Shown: positions 1 through 7,641 of the stretch, piece after piece
How the letters are laid out: every line of letters starts with the position of its first letter
How positions within the stretch are numbered: position 1 is the first letter of the stretch
Assembly (NCBI GenBank): GCA_039105265.1
Contig: JAPFFF010000042.1
Coordinates: forward strand, 186,001 to 250,000
Source of the DNA: Tritrichomonas musculus
Lineage: Eukaryota; Parabasalia; Tritrichomonadida; Tritrichomonadidae
Direction of reading: 5' to 3'
DNA length: 64,000 bases
Program-made: the position numbers and the translations under genes
Notes under the pieces: model-generated
Told to the model about the DNA's origin: nothing
Databases searched by the model: none
The model's input: only the letters and a program-made list of their open reading frames with translations

Positions 1-2
1 TT

Positions 3-221
3 GCACAAACACTTAAGGGAGGCAAGAGAGGTATTGTGGAGAAGATTATTTCTTATGATACAACAAAGAACAAATATAAAATTAAATACAGCGAAGGTAC
101 AGAAGACATCATACCGGCTAAAAATTTACGAGAAGGTGCTCCAACAAAGCTATCTAATCTTGAAGTGGATTACTGGTCAAAGAAGAAAAATATACCCAAC
201 AATATAAAGAAATGGATTTAA
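3..221 (+). CDS. Polinton integrase, C-terminal end (partial)
   Basis: The frame is already open at the window edge and ends with TAA, so only the last 72 residues are seen. They contain a small basic beta-rich segment (GIVEKIISYD, then YKIKYSEGTEDIIPAKNLR) that resembles the chromodomain or SH3-like barrel at the C-terminus of retroviral-type integrases, where it contacts DNA or chromatin. The catalytic core would lie to the left, outside the window. The packaging ATPase starts 10 bases downstream, and integrase next to ATPase is a familiar Polinton neighbourhood. The call rests on this short segment and on context; an unrelated chromo-like protein is the alternative. Confidence 0.6.
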   Translation, partial: AQTLKGGKRGIVEKIISYDTTKNKYKIKYSEGTEDIIPAKNLREGAPTKLSNLEVDYWSKKKNIPNNIKKWI

Positions 222-231
222 CCACAAATAA

Positions 232-1089
232 ATGTCTAAACAAATAATGAAAGAAGTGGAATCCTTAATCCAAAAGACAATGAAGAAGAACCAGAAAGAG
301 ATAGAGGGAGCATTGATGAAGCCATTACATCCTTCCTATCCTTTTAGTACGAATGGAATTTATTTTCTTATTGGTAAACCAGGTGCAGGTAAGAGTTATT
401 GGTTGTGGAAACACATACTAATTACTGAACGTCTATTTAAGCATCCGTACTATCAAAAAATAATATTTTGCTCAAGTTCTGGAAAAGCAGACAAAACGGC
501 TGAGGCAATGAGTAAAGAGGTAAAGACACCAATAGTATATCTTAATGAAGCCCAATTGATGGATTACCTAAAGAAACACCTCAAAAGAAAAATAAAATAT
601 TATGCAATGGTTAAACATGTATTATCAAAAATGAAGGAAACAAATGAAGAAATGCAGAGACTTATAAACAAGCACTCCCTCCAAGAAATAGATGATAGAA
701 TAGTATATATAGCCAATAAGTTAGTAAAATATCAAACCTCTTCTTACCCATATAACACACTAATAATATTGGATGACTGTGCAGGAAGCGATTTGTTAAC
801 ACATAATAATACAGAATTCCTTAGACTATTAACCAAGACAAGACATTATAATATTACCTGCATCATGGCTATTCAGACAATCAGATTCGTACACATAAAT
901 GCAAAAAGATTGGCCACGGATATCATATGCTATAGTGGATACTCAGAAGAAGATTTTACTTCCTTGCTTCAACAAACAAATAACAACCTTAATATCAAGA
1001 AGACGGTAAAAGAATATTTACAGCATAGAGATCTTCATTCAAAATTTATTATGAACATAACCGCCAATAAATATTACTTTGAAAAGTAG
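232..1089 (+). CDS. A32-like (FtsK/HerA-type) genome packaging ATPase
   Basis: This 285-residue protein carries a Walker A motif, GKPGAGKS, at residues 48-55 and a Walker B motif, LIILDDCAG, at about 177-185, followed by a MAIQT segment near 213-217 that fits the sensor strand of this ATPase class. In Polintons and related dsDNA viruses the family pumps the genome into the capsid. The length is normal for the Polinton version. ATG 232 lies only 10 bases after the integrase stop, and the stop is TAG. The next gene starts 17 bases downstream, consistent with a compact morphogenesis block. The AT-rich codon use matches the neighbours. Confidence 0.88.
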   Translation: MSKQIMKEVESLIQKTMKKNQKEIEGALMKPLHPSYPFSTNGIYFLIGKPGAGKSYWLWKHILITERLFKHPYYQKIIFCSSSGKADKTAEAMSKEVKTPIVYLNEAQLMDYLKKHLKRKIKYYAMVKHVLSKMKETNEEMQRLINKHSLQEIDDRIVYIANKLVKYQTSSYPYNTLIILDDCAGSDLLTHNNTEFLRLLTKTRHYNITCIMAIQTIRFVHINAKRLATDIICYSGYSEEDFTSLLQQTNNNLNIKKTVKEYLQHRDLHSKFIMNITANKYYFEK

Positions 1090-1106
1090 TTTTATTTGTA
1101 AATTAA

Positions 1107-1637
1107 ATGCCTTCAGGAACAATCGATTCTGGAAAATATATTCAATCGACTACACCAGATTCTGGTGGTAGTACTTTTGGGAAATTTATAAATAATGCAT
1201 GGAATTCTGTAAAATCTGGTGTTGGGAAAGTAAGTAAATTCATTGGTGATAGTGCAGTTGGGAAAGCTGGCAAGTGGGTTTGGAAGAATAAGATACCGGT
1301 ACTAAATACCGTAGGAGGAGCAACACAAGCTTTTGGAACAATAACAGGTAACCCAGCAGCAATAGGTATAGGTAAAGGATTGACAACAATAGCAAGTGGA
1401 ATAAGAGAAGGAGAAGTAAAAGCAGCATTAGAAAAGAATATAGCAGAAAGACAACCTAATCCGTTAGGTAGTAATGTAATGTATGCAGATTTTCCACGCA
1501 TTCATTATTCGAGAAAGCCAGCTGCCTATAAAATATATCAAGGTAGGAATAAATACGTGGACGAAGCAGAAGCACATATAGCAAGATTGAATAAAAGAAA
1601 GAGAAAGAAATCAAGAAAAACAAAGAAAACTCAATAA
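1107..1637 (+). CDS. Small glycine-rich, basic-tailed virion-like protein
   Basis: The 176-residue protein has an N-terminal Ser/Gly-rich part, then an amphipathic stretch with regularly spaced Trp, Phe, Val and Lys (FINNAWNSVKSGVGKVSKF), then a small-residue hydrophobic segment rich in Gly, Ala and Ile around residues 66-95, and a strongly basic tail (RKRKKSRKTKK). The pattern resembles adenovirus pVI-like and other membrane-active minor capsid proteins. That is inference from composition only; I recognise no family by sequence. It lies between the packaging ATPase and the candidate capsid gene, which supports a virion role. Start ATG 1107 follows a T-rich leader. Confidence 0.6.
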   Translation: MPSGTIDSGKYIQSTTPDSGGSTFGKFINNAWNSVKSGVGKVSKFIGDSAVGKAGKWVWKNKIPVLNTVGGATQAFGTITGNPAAIGIGKGLTTIASGIREGEVKAALEKNIAERQPNPLGSNVMYADFPRIHYSRKPAAYKIYQGRNKYVDEAEAHIARLNKRKRKKSRKTKKTQ

Positions 1638-1668
1638 AACTCAATAAAATGATTTTTTTATCAATTAA

Positions 1669-2235
1669 ATGTCTAAGCATTTGACAGGATCTAAAAGATT
1701 ACAAGTAATACAGAACTGGCTTAATGGTCGTGAGGACCCTGATTGGGATGTGCTTCCTACCAAAAAAGAAAACAAATATATAGTAAAAAGAAGAGAGCAA
1801 CCATTAACAAAACCACCACCTGAACCATTAACTAAAACAGAAACGATTGAAGAAAAAGTTGTTGGTCAGAATTCCGACCCACCTGAGGAACCGGTAAAAG
1901 AAATACCAAAACCCAAAAAAACAATAATAGAAGAACAACCAAAACAAGTATATGATCCAACAATAAATATAGAAATACTAAATCAATTAAAGCTATTAGG
2001 CGAAGAGTTTAAAAACGAAAGGGCTAAGAAAGAACAGAAGAAAATGATAAAAGATGTAATACAAAAACAAATGAGAAAACCATATTATCCACAGTTTACT
2101 CAGCCACAATACATAAACGCCTTGAGCCAAGAACCAAATCAAATAGAAGACGAATCAGAAGAGGAACCAATACCAGTAATCCCACCTCAACCTATTCGTA
2201 GAAGGCGAAATAATATTTTCTCTGATATAATTTAA
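1669..2235 (+). CDS. Unknown Pro/Glu/Lys-rich protein
   Basis: I do not recognise this 188-residue protein. It is highly charged and mostly low complexity: a short folded-looking start (LQVIQNWLNGREDPDWDVLP), a Pro/Glu/Lys-rich middle, a likely helix at residues 100-140 rich in Glu and Lys, and an acidic then Arg-rich end (IRRRRNNIF). It is probably largely disordered. Position between the pVI-like gene and the candidate major capsid gene suggests a scaffold or minor virion role, but nothing in the sequence proves it. The leader TTTTTTATCAATTAAATG contains a TCA-plus-AT stretch reminiscent of the parabasalid initiator. Confidence 0.6.
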   Translation: MSKHLTGSKRLQVIQNWLNGREDPDWDVLPTKKENKYIVKRREQPLTKPPPEPLTKTETIEEKVVGQNSDPPEEPVKEIPKPKKTIIEEQPKQVYDPTINIEILNQLKLLGEEFKNERAKKEQKKMIKDVIQKQMRKPYYPQFTQPQYINALSQEPNQIEDESEEEPIPVIPPQPIRRRRNNIFSDII

Positions 2236-2266
2236 TTTGCTTTTGTTATTTTTCTCAAAAGAAAAT

Positions 2267-3844
2267 ATGTTAAATCCAGAAATTGAACTAAGGACGTCAG
2301 CTGAGACATGTACCCAAATTGCTAGCTATTTTGATATTGTTGATAATTGTATAGCCTTGTCAGATACCAACAAGCAATACACAATTAGTCCACAAACATC
2401 ATATTCTCCATCGCCTCCAATAACTCAAGGCTCATATACAAGTGCAATTATATCACCTAACACAAACAATACAGCAGACATATATAATGGATTTATTAGA
2501 GCTGACATGGAGGTAAAGATTAAAGAAATGGCAGGACAAACTGTTGCTCCAGCAGATGATAAATATCAATTGAATAGAGTATGGTTTGGTTTCAAGGATG
2601 CTAGAGATGCTGTTGAGAAATATGAAATAGTAGCTAACGGAATAACGATATATACCCAGAACTTTGGTTGCGAAGAATCATTTCTAACTGCATGTTGTGC
2701 CAATGAAACAACAAAGAGAGCAGATGTATATTCAAAGGCTAGACATAAAGATATATGGAATGGTAAATCAGGCAGCAGAACAGGATTTATTGTTGATTGG
2801 GCAGAAAAATGGGAAGACAAAACATATAAAATTCATCTCAAAATCGATTTAAGAAGGTTCTTACCATTATCAAATATTAAATACCTTCCAGCATTCGCAG
2901 GCAAAATTGAACTCCGATTATTCTTTTCATGTGAAGGTATGGTATGTTGTCCTATGGGTCCTGAAATGTCTTTACAGAATGAACATAATGTATTGTCAAC
3001 ATACTCATTACCAAGCATCACAAATGAATTTACACCATTAAAAGAACCTATTAAAATGTATGCAGCAAAACCAGGAACTGGAAAAACACTTGAAGCTGTA
3101 GACAGGACATTTCAAGTCACTAAATATGAGATTACTGAGTGTTCATCTATTATTCCTTGTTTTGGTATAGAAGATAATATTTATTCCAGTCTAGTACAAA
3201 GATATGCTGACCCAACCCATCCACTAACATTTCCAACACAAACACTTTCTGTCTATACTACTACTACTGCTTTAAAGAACCCAAATTGTAAAACCACCTG
3301 TACCATTACCCCTCGCTTTGTTGATTCCATATTTTGTCTATTTCCAGAAAAGCATACCCATCACACAGTATTTAGGAATCCACAATTTAAGTTGTTCCAA
3401 TTGAACTGTGGAGGATATGGAAACATACCTGCTAAAGCTTTTGGCACAACTAATGAATACCCAGAGTTCCTTGAATATTGTCAGAACGCAATGAACATGA
3501 ATGGAGGACAGAGTGGATTTAATAAAGAAGTTGTTGCATCATTAACAAATGACCATCCATACGCACGCTCTATTGGAAATTATCCTGATGACCGAACAAG
3601 TTTCTTTATTGCTCTCCCAACTGAAACTGATAATACATATCAACAAGGATTAACCTCTTTGTCACCAATTAATTTTGAAATAATTGTAACACAAGAAACA
3701 GGTGAAAGTACATATGCAAAAGATGTTCAAACACCACCTTTAATTTGTCTCTTATTTGATTCATCTATATCTATCTTAGTTCAACCAAATGGTATGCCTC
3801 CTTTAGTTCGCTTAGGGAACTATGATCTGACCTCAAGGGATTAA
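2267..3844 (+). CDS. Candidate Polinton major capsid protein
   Basis: This is a 525-residue protein from ATG 2267; the frame is open slightly further upstream from a TTG, but the ATG after the T-rich leader is the more natural start. It looks beta-rich, with no transmembrane segment, several Cys, and alternating hydrophobic strands separated by polar loops throughout, as expected for a double jelly-roll capsid protein of about 500-600 residues. It follows the ATPase and two virion-like genes, the usual morphogenesis order. Known biology is that Polintons encode double and single jelly-roll capsid proteins; assigning this gene to the double one is inference from size, composition and place. 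Confidence 0.55.
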   Translation: MLNPEIELRTSAETCTQIASYFDIVDNCIALSDTNKQYTISPQTSYSPSPPITQGSYTSAIISPNTNNTADIYNGFIRADMEVKIKEMAGQTVAPADDKYQLNRVWFGFKDARDAVEKYEIVANGITIYTQNFGCEESFLTACCANETTKRADVYSKARHKDIWNGKSGSRTGFIVDWAEKWEDKTYKIHLKIDLRRFLPLSNIKYLPAFAGKIELRLFFSCEGMVCCPMGPEMSLQNEHNVLSTYSLPSITNEFTPLKEPIKMYAAKPGTGKTLEAVDRTFQVTKYEITECSSIIPCFGIEDNIYSSLVQRYADPTHPLTFPTQTLSVYTTTTALKNPNCKTTCTITPRFVDSIFCLFPEKHTHHTVFRNPQFKLFQLNCGGYGNIPAKAFGTTNEYPEFLEYCQNAMNMNGGQSGFNKEVVASLTNDHPYARSIGNYPDDRTSFFIALPTETDNTYQQGLTSLSPINFEIIVTQETGESTYAKDVQTPPLICLLFDSSISILVQPNGMPPLVRLGNYDLTSRD

Positions 3845-3910
3845 GTAACAAAAATAATTGCGTCTTTCTAATTTAATTATATTTTTATTATCACTATACA
3901 TAAATACAAA

Positions 3911-4513
3911 ATGACAGAAGAACAAGTTATAGATTTTGTTACGCTCAAAGATTTTGAAAATGAATATGAAATACTGAATCAGTACCCCTACACCATTCGT
4001 AGAAAGAAAGATCATTATGTCGTGAAGGAAAGTATTAACAAAAGTAATGAATATGTTCAGGTAAATTTAAGTGGAAAGCCATATCAAAAGCATAGGATTA
4101 TAGCCAAACAGTTCATACCAAACCCAAATGACTTGCCTTTCATTGATCATATTTCACGTGACAGAACAGATTATCATTTATCGAACTTACGTTGGGTGTC
4201 AGCAAGTGAAAATAACAGAAATGCTTCAGGAAGACACGGTGTTTCATATGAATTTATAGACAATATACCAGACGAAGCAATTGTTATTACTCACTATGAT
4301 TTAAGGAATGAAAGAAGATATTTTGCTGAAAATAAGTATTATTACTATTATGATGAAGATATATTCTATGAACGAATAACTGATGATGTTTATAGAGTTA
4401 TGCACATTAATACAGCTAAAAGTGGTAGAAAATTCATTGCGACAAGAGATATAAATAATAAGCAAACAACATTCTACATCTATACTTTCAAACAACAATA
4501 CGGATTAGACTAA
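3911..4513 (+). CDS. HNH homing-type endonuclease
   Basis: The 200-residue protein contains an HNH_3-like core at about residues 55-105: a His in YQKHRIIAKQF, then FIDHISRDRTDYHLSNLRWV, then SENNRN. This is the typical arrangement of phage and giant-virus HNH nucleases, in which the first His and the DH pair bind metal and the Asn-rich end closes the site. The N-terminal 50 residues resemble the DNA-contacting NUMOD-type leader of such proteins. It lies in its own cassette 66 bases after the capsid candidate with a T-rich leader. It may be a free-standing selfish nuclease or a serviceable replication or recombination nuclease of the element. Confidence 0.8.
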   Translation: MTEEQVIDFVTLKDFENEYEILNQYPYTIRRKKDHYVVKESINKSNEYVQVNLSGKPYQKHRIIAKQFIPNPNDLPFIDHISRDRTDYHLSNLRWVSASENNRNASGRHGVSYEFIDNIPDEAIVITHYDLRNERRYFAENKYYYYYDEDIFYERITDDVYRVMHINTAKSGRKFIATRDINNKQTTFYIYTFKQQYGLD

Positions 4514-4548
4514 AAAAATTTTATTATTATTTTTTATTTCTCTACAAA

Positions 4549-4998
4549 ATGCAAGACCAATATAAAGTTTATGATTACATCAATAATGTTATTTCCCTTG
4601 CCGAACACCCAGAAGATTTTAAGGAATGCAATTTTACTATCCTTTGTGATCGATATCCAATTCAACTTTCAAAAAATAAATATTTAGCAAAAGTCATCTA
4701 CATATCAATTAAAGCGGACAAGAACGTATGGAGGATATATCCGGACAAGATTAAAGAATATGATATAGAACACATAGTATTAAATACTAACTCAAGAAGG
4801 AAAATTAATTATAAAATGAATGAGTTTTTTGTTAATGGTTCAAATAAGGAACAAAATTATGAGGAATACAGTTATTACAATTATTCAATAGAATTAGCAT
4901 CCAAAAAGACTAAAACAATGATAGAGGAATTACGTAAGAAATATGAATTAAATACACCCGAACTATTTATCGGTCTCCATCAAGAGCTAGTTCTGTAA
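4549..4998 (+). CDS. Unknown 149-residue protein
   Basis: I do not recognise this protein. It is acidic and basic in alternation, Tyr- and Asn-rich, with no signal peptide and no membrane segment. Residues 24-100 look like an alpha/beta fold with short hydrophobic strands (FTILCDRYPIQL, AKVIYISIKAD, IEHIVLNTNS), and the last third looks helical. ATG 4549 lies 35 bases after the HNH stop, preceded by a run of T and A bases and a CTCTACAAA leader. It is an accessory gene of the element with no testable role from sequence alone. Confidence 0.6.
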   Translation: MQDQYKVYDYINNVISLAEHPEDFKECNFTILCDRYPIQLSKNKYLAKVIYISIKADKNVWRIYPDKIKEYDIEHIVLNTNSRRKINYKMNEFFVNGSNKEQNYEEYSYYNYSIELASKKTKTMIEELRKKYELNTPELFIGLHQELVL

Positions 4999-5036
4999 GT
5001 CGGAATCTCGACTGACCAATTTTTTTTGAAAAAGAA

Positions 5037-5465
5037 ATGAATAAGTACAGAAAACCCAATTCAACAACAGTTGGAGCAGAGGGGACAATGTTTAATGAAG
5101 GAACTAAGACTGAGAAGACAATAGAGTTTAATCACTTTGGCATATTTTCTAATGACAATACTTACGCAGTTACGTTTAACCCAAGAATTAATAGACCACC
5201 AACAAAGTATATGGAAAACAAACCAGTCAAACCACCAAAGAGTAATCAACATAAAACAAAACCATTACACGAACCACCTGTTAGTATTACAGATGGAGGG
5301 TATTATTTGAAGAAAGATAAAGCACCCAAAGCTCCTATTCTTCCTCCATACTTAAAGAAACCAGAGAAATTAGGAGAAATACAAGGTAGAGCGGATGAAA
5401 GAAATAAAGGAAGGATTGGATACTTTAAACCAATTAATGTTAAGCAAGCTAATATTCATTACTGA
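5037..5465 (+). CDS. Unknown Pro/Lys-rich protein
   Basis: This 142-residue protein is unrecognised. After an N-terminal half with possible short strands (IEFNHFGIFSNDNTYAVTF), it becomes rich in Pro and Lys (PKAPILPPYLKKPEKLGE), so at least half is probably extended or disordered. It carries no Cys, no membrane segment and no signal peptide. The leader TTTTTTTTGAAAAAGAAATG is closely similar to that of the next gene, suggesting common control. A small virion or DNA-binding accessory protein is plausible, but this is inference. Confidence 0.55.
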   Translation: MNKYRKPNSTTVGAEGTMFNEGTKTEKTIEFNHFGIFSNDNTYAVTFNPRINRPPTKYMENKPVKPPKSNQHKTKPLHEPPVSITDGGYYLKKDKAPKAPILPPYLKKPEKLGEIQGRADERNKGRIGYFKPINVKQANIHY

Positions 5466-5493
5466 TTGATTATCAACTTTTTTTCGAAAGGAA

Positions 5494-6021
5494 ATGATAA
5501 AGAAGAGAACTCAAGCGAATGGTGTGCAGGCGAACGTTTCATTAGAACCTCAAGCAGCAGCACAGTCAACAAGCAATATAAATAATAATATTATTATAAA
5601 CAAAAGGGATGATGGAAAAGAAGAAATTGTTATCACTCGTAATGTTGAATTAGAAGAGAATCAAGAAGAAGAAACAAAGGATGTTAAGTACGTGATACTT
5701 GAAACGTATGCAAAAATATTGTTAGACCAAGACAAAGCATTATTATCCAACTTAATATCAAAGAATTGTATAATTGTCCCTGTTACTGCCTTATCTAATA
5801 TAATTAAAACAATTATTAAGGCGGAGGTGGTAGAAATAAGTCTTGATGAGGATGTAGGTTGTTGTGCAGGGAAAGCTAATCCAATACGTAAGATAGATTC
5901 CATTAAGATAGTAAATGATAATGGAGAAGTATGTACTGATTTCAAACAAGTATATAACAAAGAATATAATGAATTAGTTAACAAATATCATCTTTGTCTT
6001 AAGCATGCAGTTAATATGTAA
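5494..6021 (+). CDS. Unknown 175-residue protein
   Basis: I do not recognise this protein. The first 60 residues are polar and repetitive in Asn and Glu (likely disordered), and the rest looks folded, with hydrophobic segments (YVILETYAKILL, CIIVPVTALSNIIKTIIK) and a VGCCAGKANPIRKI segment. The C-terminus is helical and ends with a Cys and His pair. The start ATG 5494 is preceded by TTTTTTTCGAAAGGAA, matching the leader of the gene at 5,037. It sits in the run of small plus-strand accessory genes before the nested inverted repeats. Confidence 0.55.
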   Translation: MIKKRTQANGVQANVSLEPQAAAQSTSNINNNIIINKRDDGKEEIVITRNVELEENQEEETKDVKYVILETYAKILLDQDKALLSNLISKNCIIVPVTALSNIIKTIIKAEVVEISLDEDVGCCAGKANPIRKIDSIKIVNDNGEVCTDFKQVYNKEYNELVNKYHLCLKHAVNM

Positions 6022-6050
6022 TTATTATTTGTTTTTTTATTTTTATCAAA

Positions 6051-6305
6051 ATGACGAGTAAAATAGACCTAAACCAATTCAAGAAAACAGAAGTAATAAA
6101 GAAATTGTCCAAATCGAAGTCAAGTGAGAATCTGACGTCAATGGATACTCCGAAAAGAGGTAGGAAGAATAAATATAATACCCCTGAAGAAAGACTTGAA
6201 GCCAGACGACAACAACAAAAAGAATATAGACAAAGAAAGAAGCAAGAGTTAGAGGAATTGAAGAAAATTGCTGAAATGGTTACTGCTGAGAAGAAAGAAG
6301 CATGA
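6051..6305 (+). CDS. Small basic, bZIP-like protein
   Basis: The 84-residue protein has a short polar start, then KRGRKNKYNTPEERLEARRQ, then a long charged helix (QKEYRQRKKQELEELKK) with Leu or Ile at roughly heptad spacing over only two or three turns. The arrangement of an Arg/Lys-rich helix leading into an amphipathic Leu helix resembles a short bZIP, although the invariant Asn and Arg of true bZIPs are not clearly in register. It could bind DNA as a regulator or as a packaging protein. Its stop is TGA, 5 bases before the first arm of the nested inverted repeat at 6,311. Confidence 0.6.
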   Translation: MTSKIDLNQFKKTEVIKKLSKSKSSENLTSMDTPKRGRKNKYNTPEERLEARRQQQKEYRQRKKQELEELKKIAEMVTAEKKEA

Positions 6306-6310
6306 AAACA

Positions 6311-6336
6311 AAAAATCTTCATCTTATTTTTGGTTT
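6311..6336 (+). repeat. Left outer arm of nested inverted repeat
   Basis: These 26 bases are the exact reverse complement of 7,616-7,641. The left arm starts 5 bases after the bZIP-like stop codon, and the right arm overlaps the stop codon of the DNA polymerase on the other strand. In transcript sense, both genes therefore carry the same sequence at the start of their 3' untranslated region. It may be a terminal repeat of a small cassette or a shared 3'-end signal. Confidence 0.85.
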
Positions 6337-6345
6337 GGGTGAACA

Positions 6346-6359
6346 GGTTAGATCTAACC
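6346..6359. repeat. 14-bp perfect palindrome
   Basis: The sequence GGTTAGATCTAACC is its own reverse complement. It lies in the 165-bp gap between two convergent genes, followed by a second TTCTAACC. A third, inverted and imperfect copy of the outer repeat arm is at 6,394-6,416, so the gap could fold into a long hairpin. It could bind a dimeric protein or form part of a 3'-end structure. Confidence 0.7.
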
Positions 6360-6440
6360 CTATTTTTCTAACCATTCACAGCCATCTGATAAACAAAAAT
6401 ATAAGATGATTTTTTTAGTATTTTTGGTCCTTGGGTTAAC

Positions 6441-6471
6441 AGGTGAATTGTCACCACATTTTTGTCACCTT
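6441..6471 (+). repeat. Left inner arm of nested inverted repeat
   Basis: This 31-base arm is the reverse complement of 7,566-7,596 with three mismatches in the middle. Each arm itself contains the hairpin AGGTGA-ATTG-TCACCT. The arms bracket the minus-strand gene at 6,471-7,523; the left arm touches its stop codon and the right arm lies about 43 bases before its start. Confidence 0.8.
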
Positions 6472-7523
6472 CACACTCTATTCACATATTGTGTCCTATG
6501 AACGTTTGTTATCTTCCATTTGCCTGTCTGTTCGAGTCTATCTGTTAATTCAGCAAATGTTAATTTTTGTCCAAACTCTTTGGCATATCTCTGCTGAACA
6601 TCCTTTAACAATAATCTATCAATACTTGGATAATTGTTCTGCATAAACTTGGCTAAATCGTAATCAGACTCATCAAACTGCCTATCGATTTCTTCCTGTT
6701 CAGCTCTCATACGTTGAACTTCACGCAAAGTATATTCATATAATCTCTGTTTGGCCTCACACTTGCTGCAACGTTTATTGGAACTTGAATTGATATTAAA
6801 TATTTTAGTATTAATCCTCGTAATACAGCATCTAAGCTTCAATAAGGTACTGTAATCAATATGAAATTCATTAACCTTACTTCTTAAGCTCTCATGATTA
6901 TTATTGTTTTCCATATCATACCAGTAATAACAGAATACATCATATATACAGTTAGCGTATCTTTCAATAAACTCTTTATATTTCTCAAAGTCTTCACTCT
7001 CCAAAAGTTCACTTGTACTCATAACTACTTTATCGCACTTCTCATTCATAGCATTGTGGTCACAATAATAACCAACAAACTGTACATTCATTTTACGTAG
7101 AAACTTCTTAAGTTCTGCACTATCTGTCTTTAATACTTCTATTTCATTAAATATTGGTTCAAATGGTTTTGTCTGTGATATTGGCATTATCTTTGGAAGA
7201 CTTGAAATCATAGTGAAAATGTCTTTAATATATTTATTGTTGTGCTCAAACTTAACATCATAGGCATCAGGATTATAGTTATTGGTTAGCAAATCCCTCA
7301 TAATCATTCTCTTTGTGTTTAATTCCTTCTCACAACTAACTTCCACAAGAGGCTTAATAGGGTTTCCATGAATATCATAATACTTATCAACTTTCCCATT
7401 TACATCAGATATTGGTTTAGGTATTAGGTCAACAAGATATTCATTAACATTGAAGTCTCTCGCGTTCTCCGAGTGTCGAACGAGGCAGGAGGGTTCAGCT
7501 TGTGTATTTGTTTGCGCTATCAT
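6471..7523 (-). CDS. Unknown Cys-rich protein between nested inverted repeats
   Basis: This 350-residue protein is unrecognised. It has no signal peptide or membrane segment. In the C-terminal third, a Cys pair (LRCCITRIN) and a CSKC pair about 17 residues later form a pattern that could bind zinc, followed by a charged helix rich in Arg, Gln and Glu (residues about 270-300). The C-terminal end (LTFAELTDRLEQTGKW) looks helical. It is transcribed in the same direction as DNA polymerase B and lies just downstream of it. Both sides carry nested inverted repeats, so the gene may be a moveable cassette or may act on those repeats. That is inference. Confidence 0.65.
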   Translation of the reverse strand: MIAQTNTQAEPSCLVRHSENARDFNVNEYLVDLIPKPISDVNGKVDKYYDIHGNPIKPLVEVSCEKELNTKRMIMRDLLTNNYNPDAYDVKFEHNNKYIKDIFTMISSLPKIMPISQTKPFEPIFNEIEVLKTDSAELKKFLRKMNVQFVGYYCDHNAMNEKCDKVVMSTSELLESEDFEKYKEFIERYANCIYDVFCYYWYDMENNNNHESLRSKVNEFHIDYSTLLKLRCCITRINTKIFNINSSSNKRCSKCEAKQRLYEYTLREVQRMRAEQEEIDRQFDESDYDLAKFMQNNYPSIDRLLLKDVQQRYAKEFGQKLTFAELTDRLEQTGKWKITNVHRTQYVNRV

Positions 7524-7565
7524 TAGGTTTATGTAAGTGGAAGATAAAAATTAACTAAAAAAATA

Positions 7566-7596
7566 AAGGTGACAAAAAATAGGTGACAATTCACCT
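7566..7596 (-). repeat. Right inner arm of nested inverted repeat
   Basis: Partner of 6,441-6,471, with 28 of 31 bases matching in inverted orientation. It lies between the start codon of the 350-residue gene and the end of the polymerase gene, so on the minus strand it is in the polymerase 3' region. Confidence 0.8.
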
Positions 7597-7615
7597 CTTC
7601 ACCTTTTGATCATGA

Positions 7616-7641
7616 AAACCAAAAATAAGATGAAGATTTTT
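7616..7641 (-). repeat. Right outer arm of nested inverted repeat
   Basis: Exact inverted partner of 6,311-6,336. It covers the first bases after the polymerase coding sequence and overlaps its stop codon. The distance between the outer ends of the two arms is 1,331 bases. Confidence 0.85.

Noticed and set aside
1142-1680. Minus-strand frames opposite the glycine-rich virion-like gene
   Set aside because: They are low-complexity shadows (Leu and Pro runs) antisense to a gene with coherent composition and context.
2237-2266. Upstream TTG start for the capsid candidate
   Set aside because: A TTG start is unlikely in a eukaryote-hosted element, and the extra residues are a translated T-rich leader.
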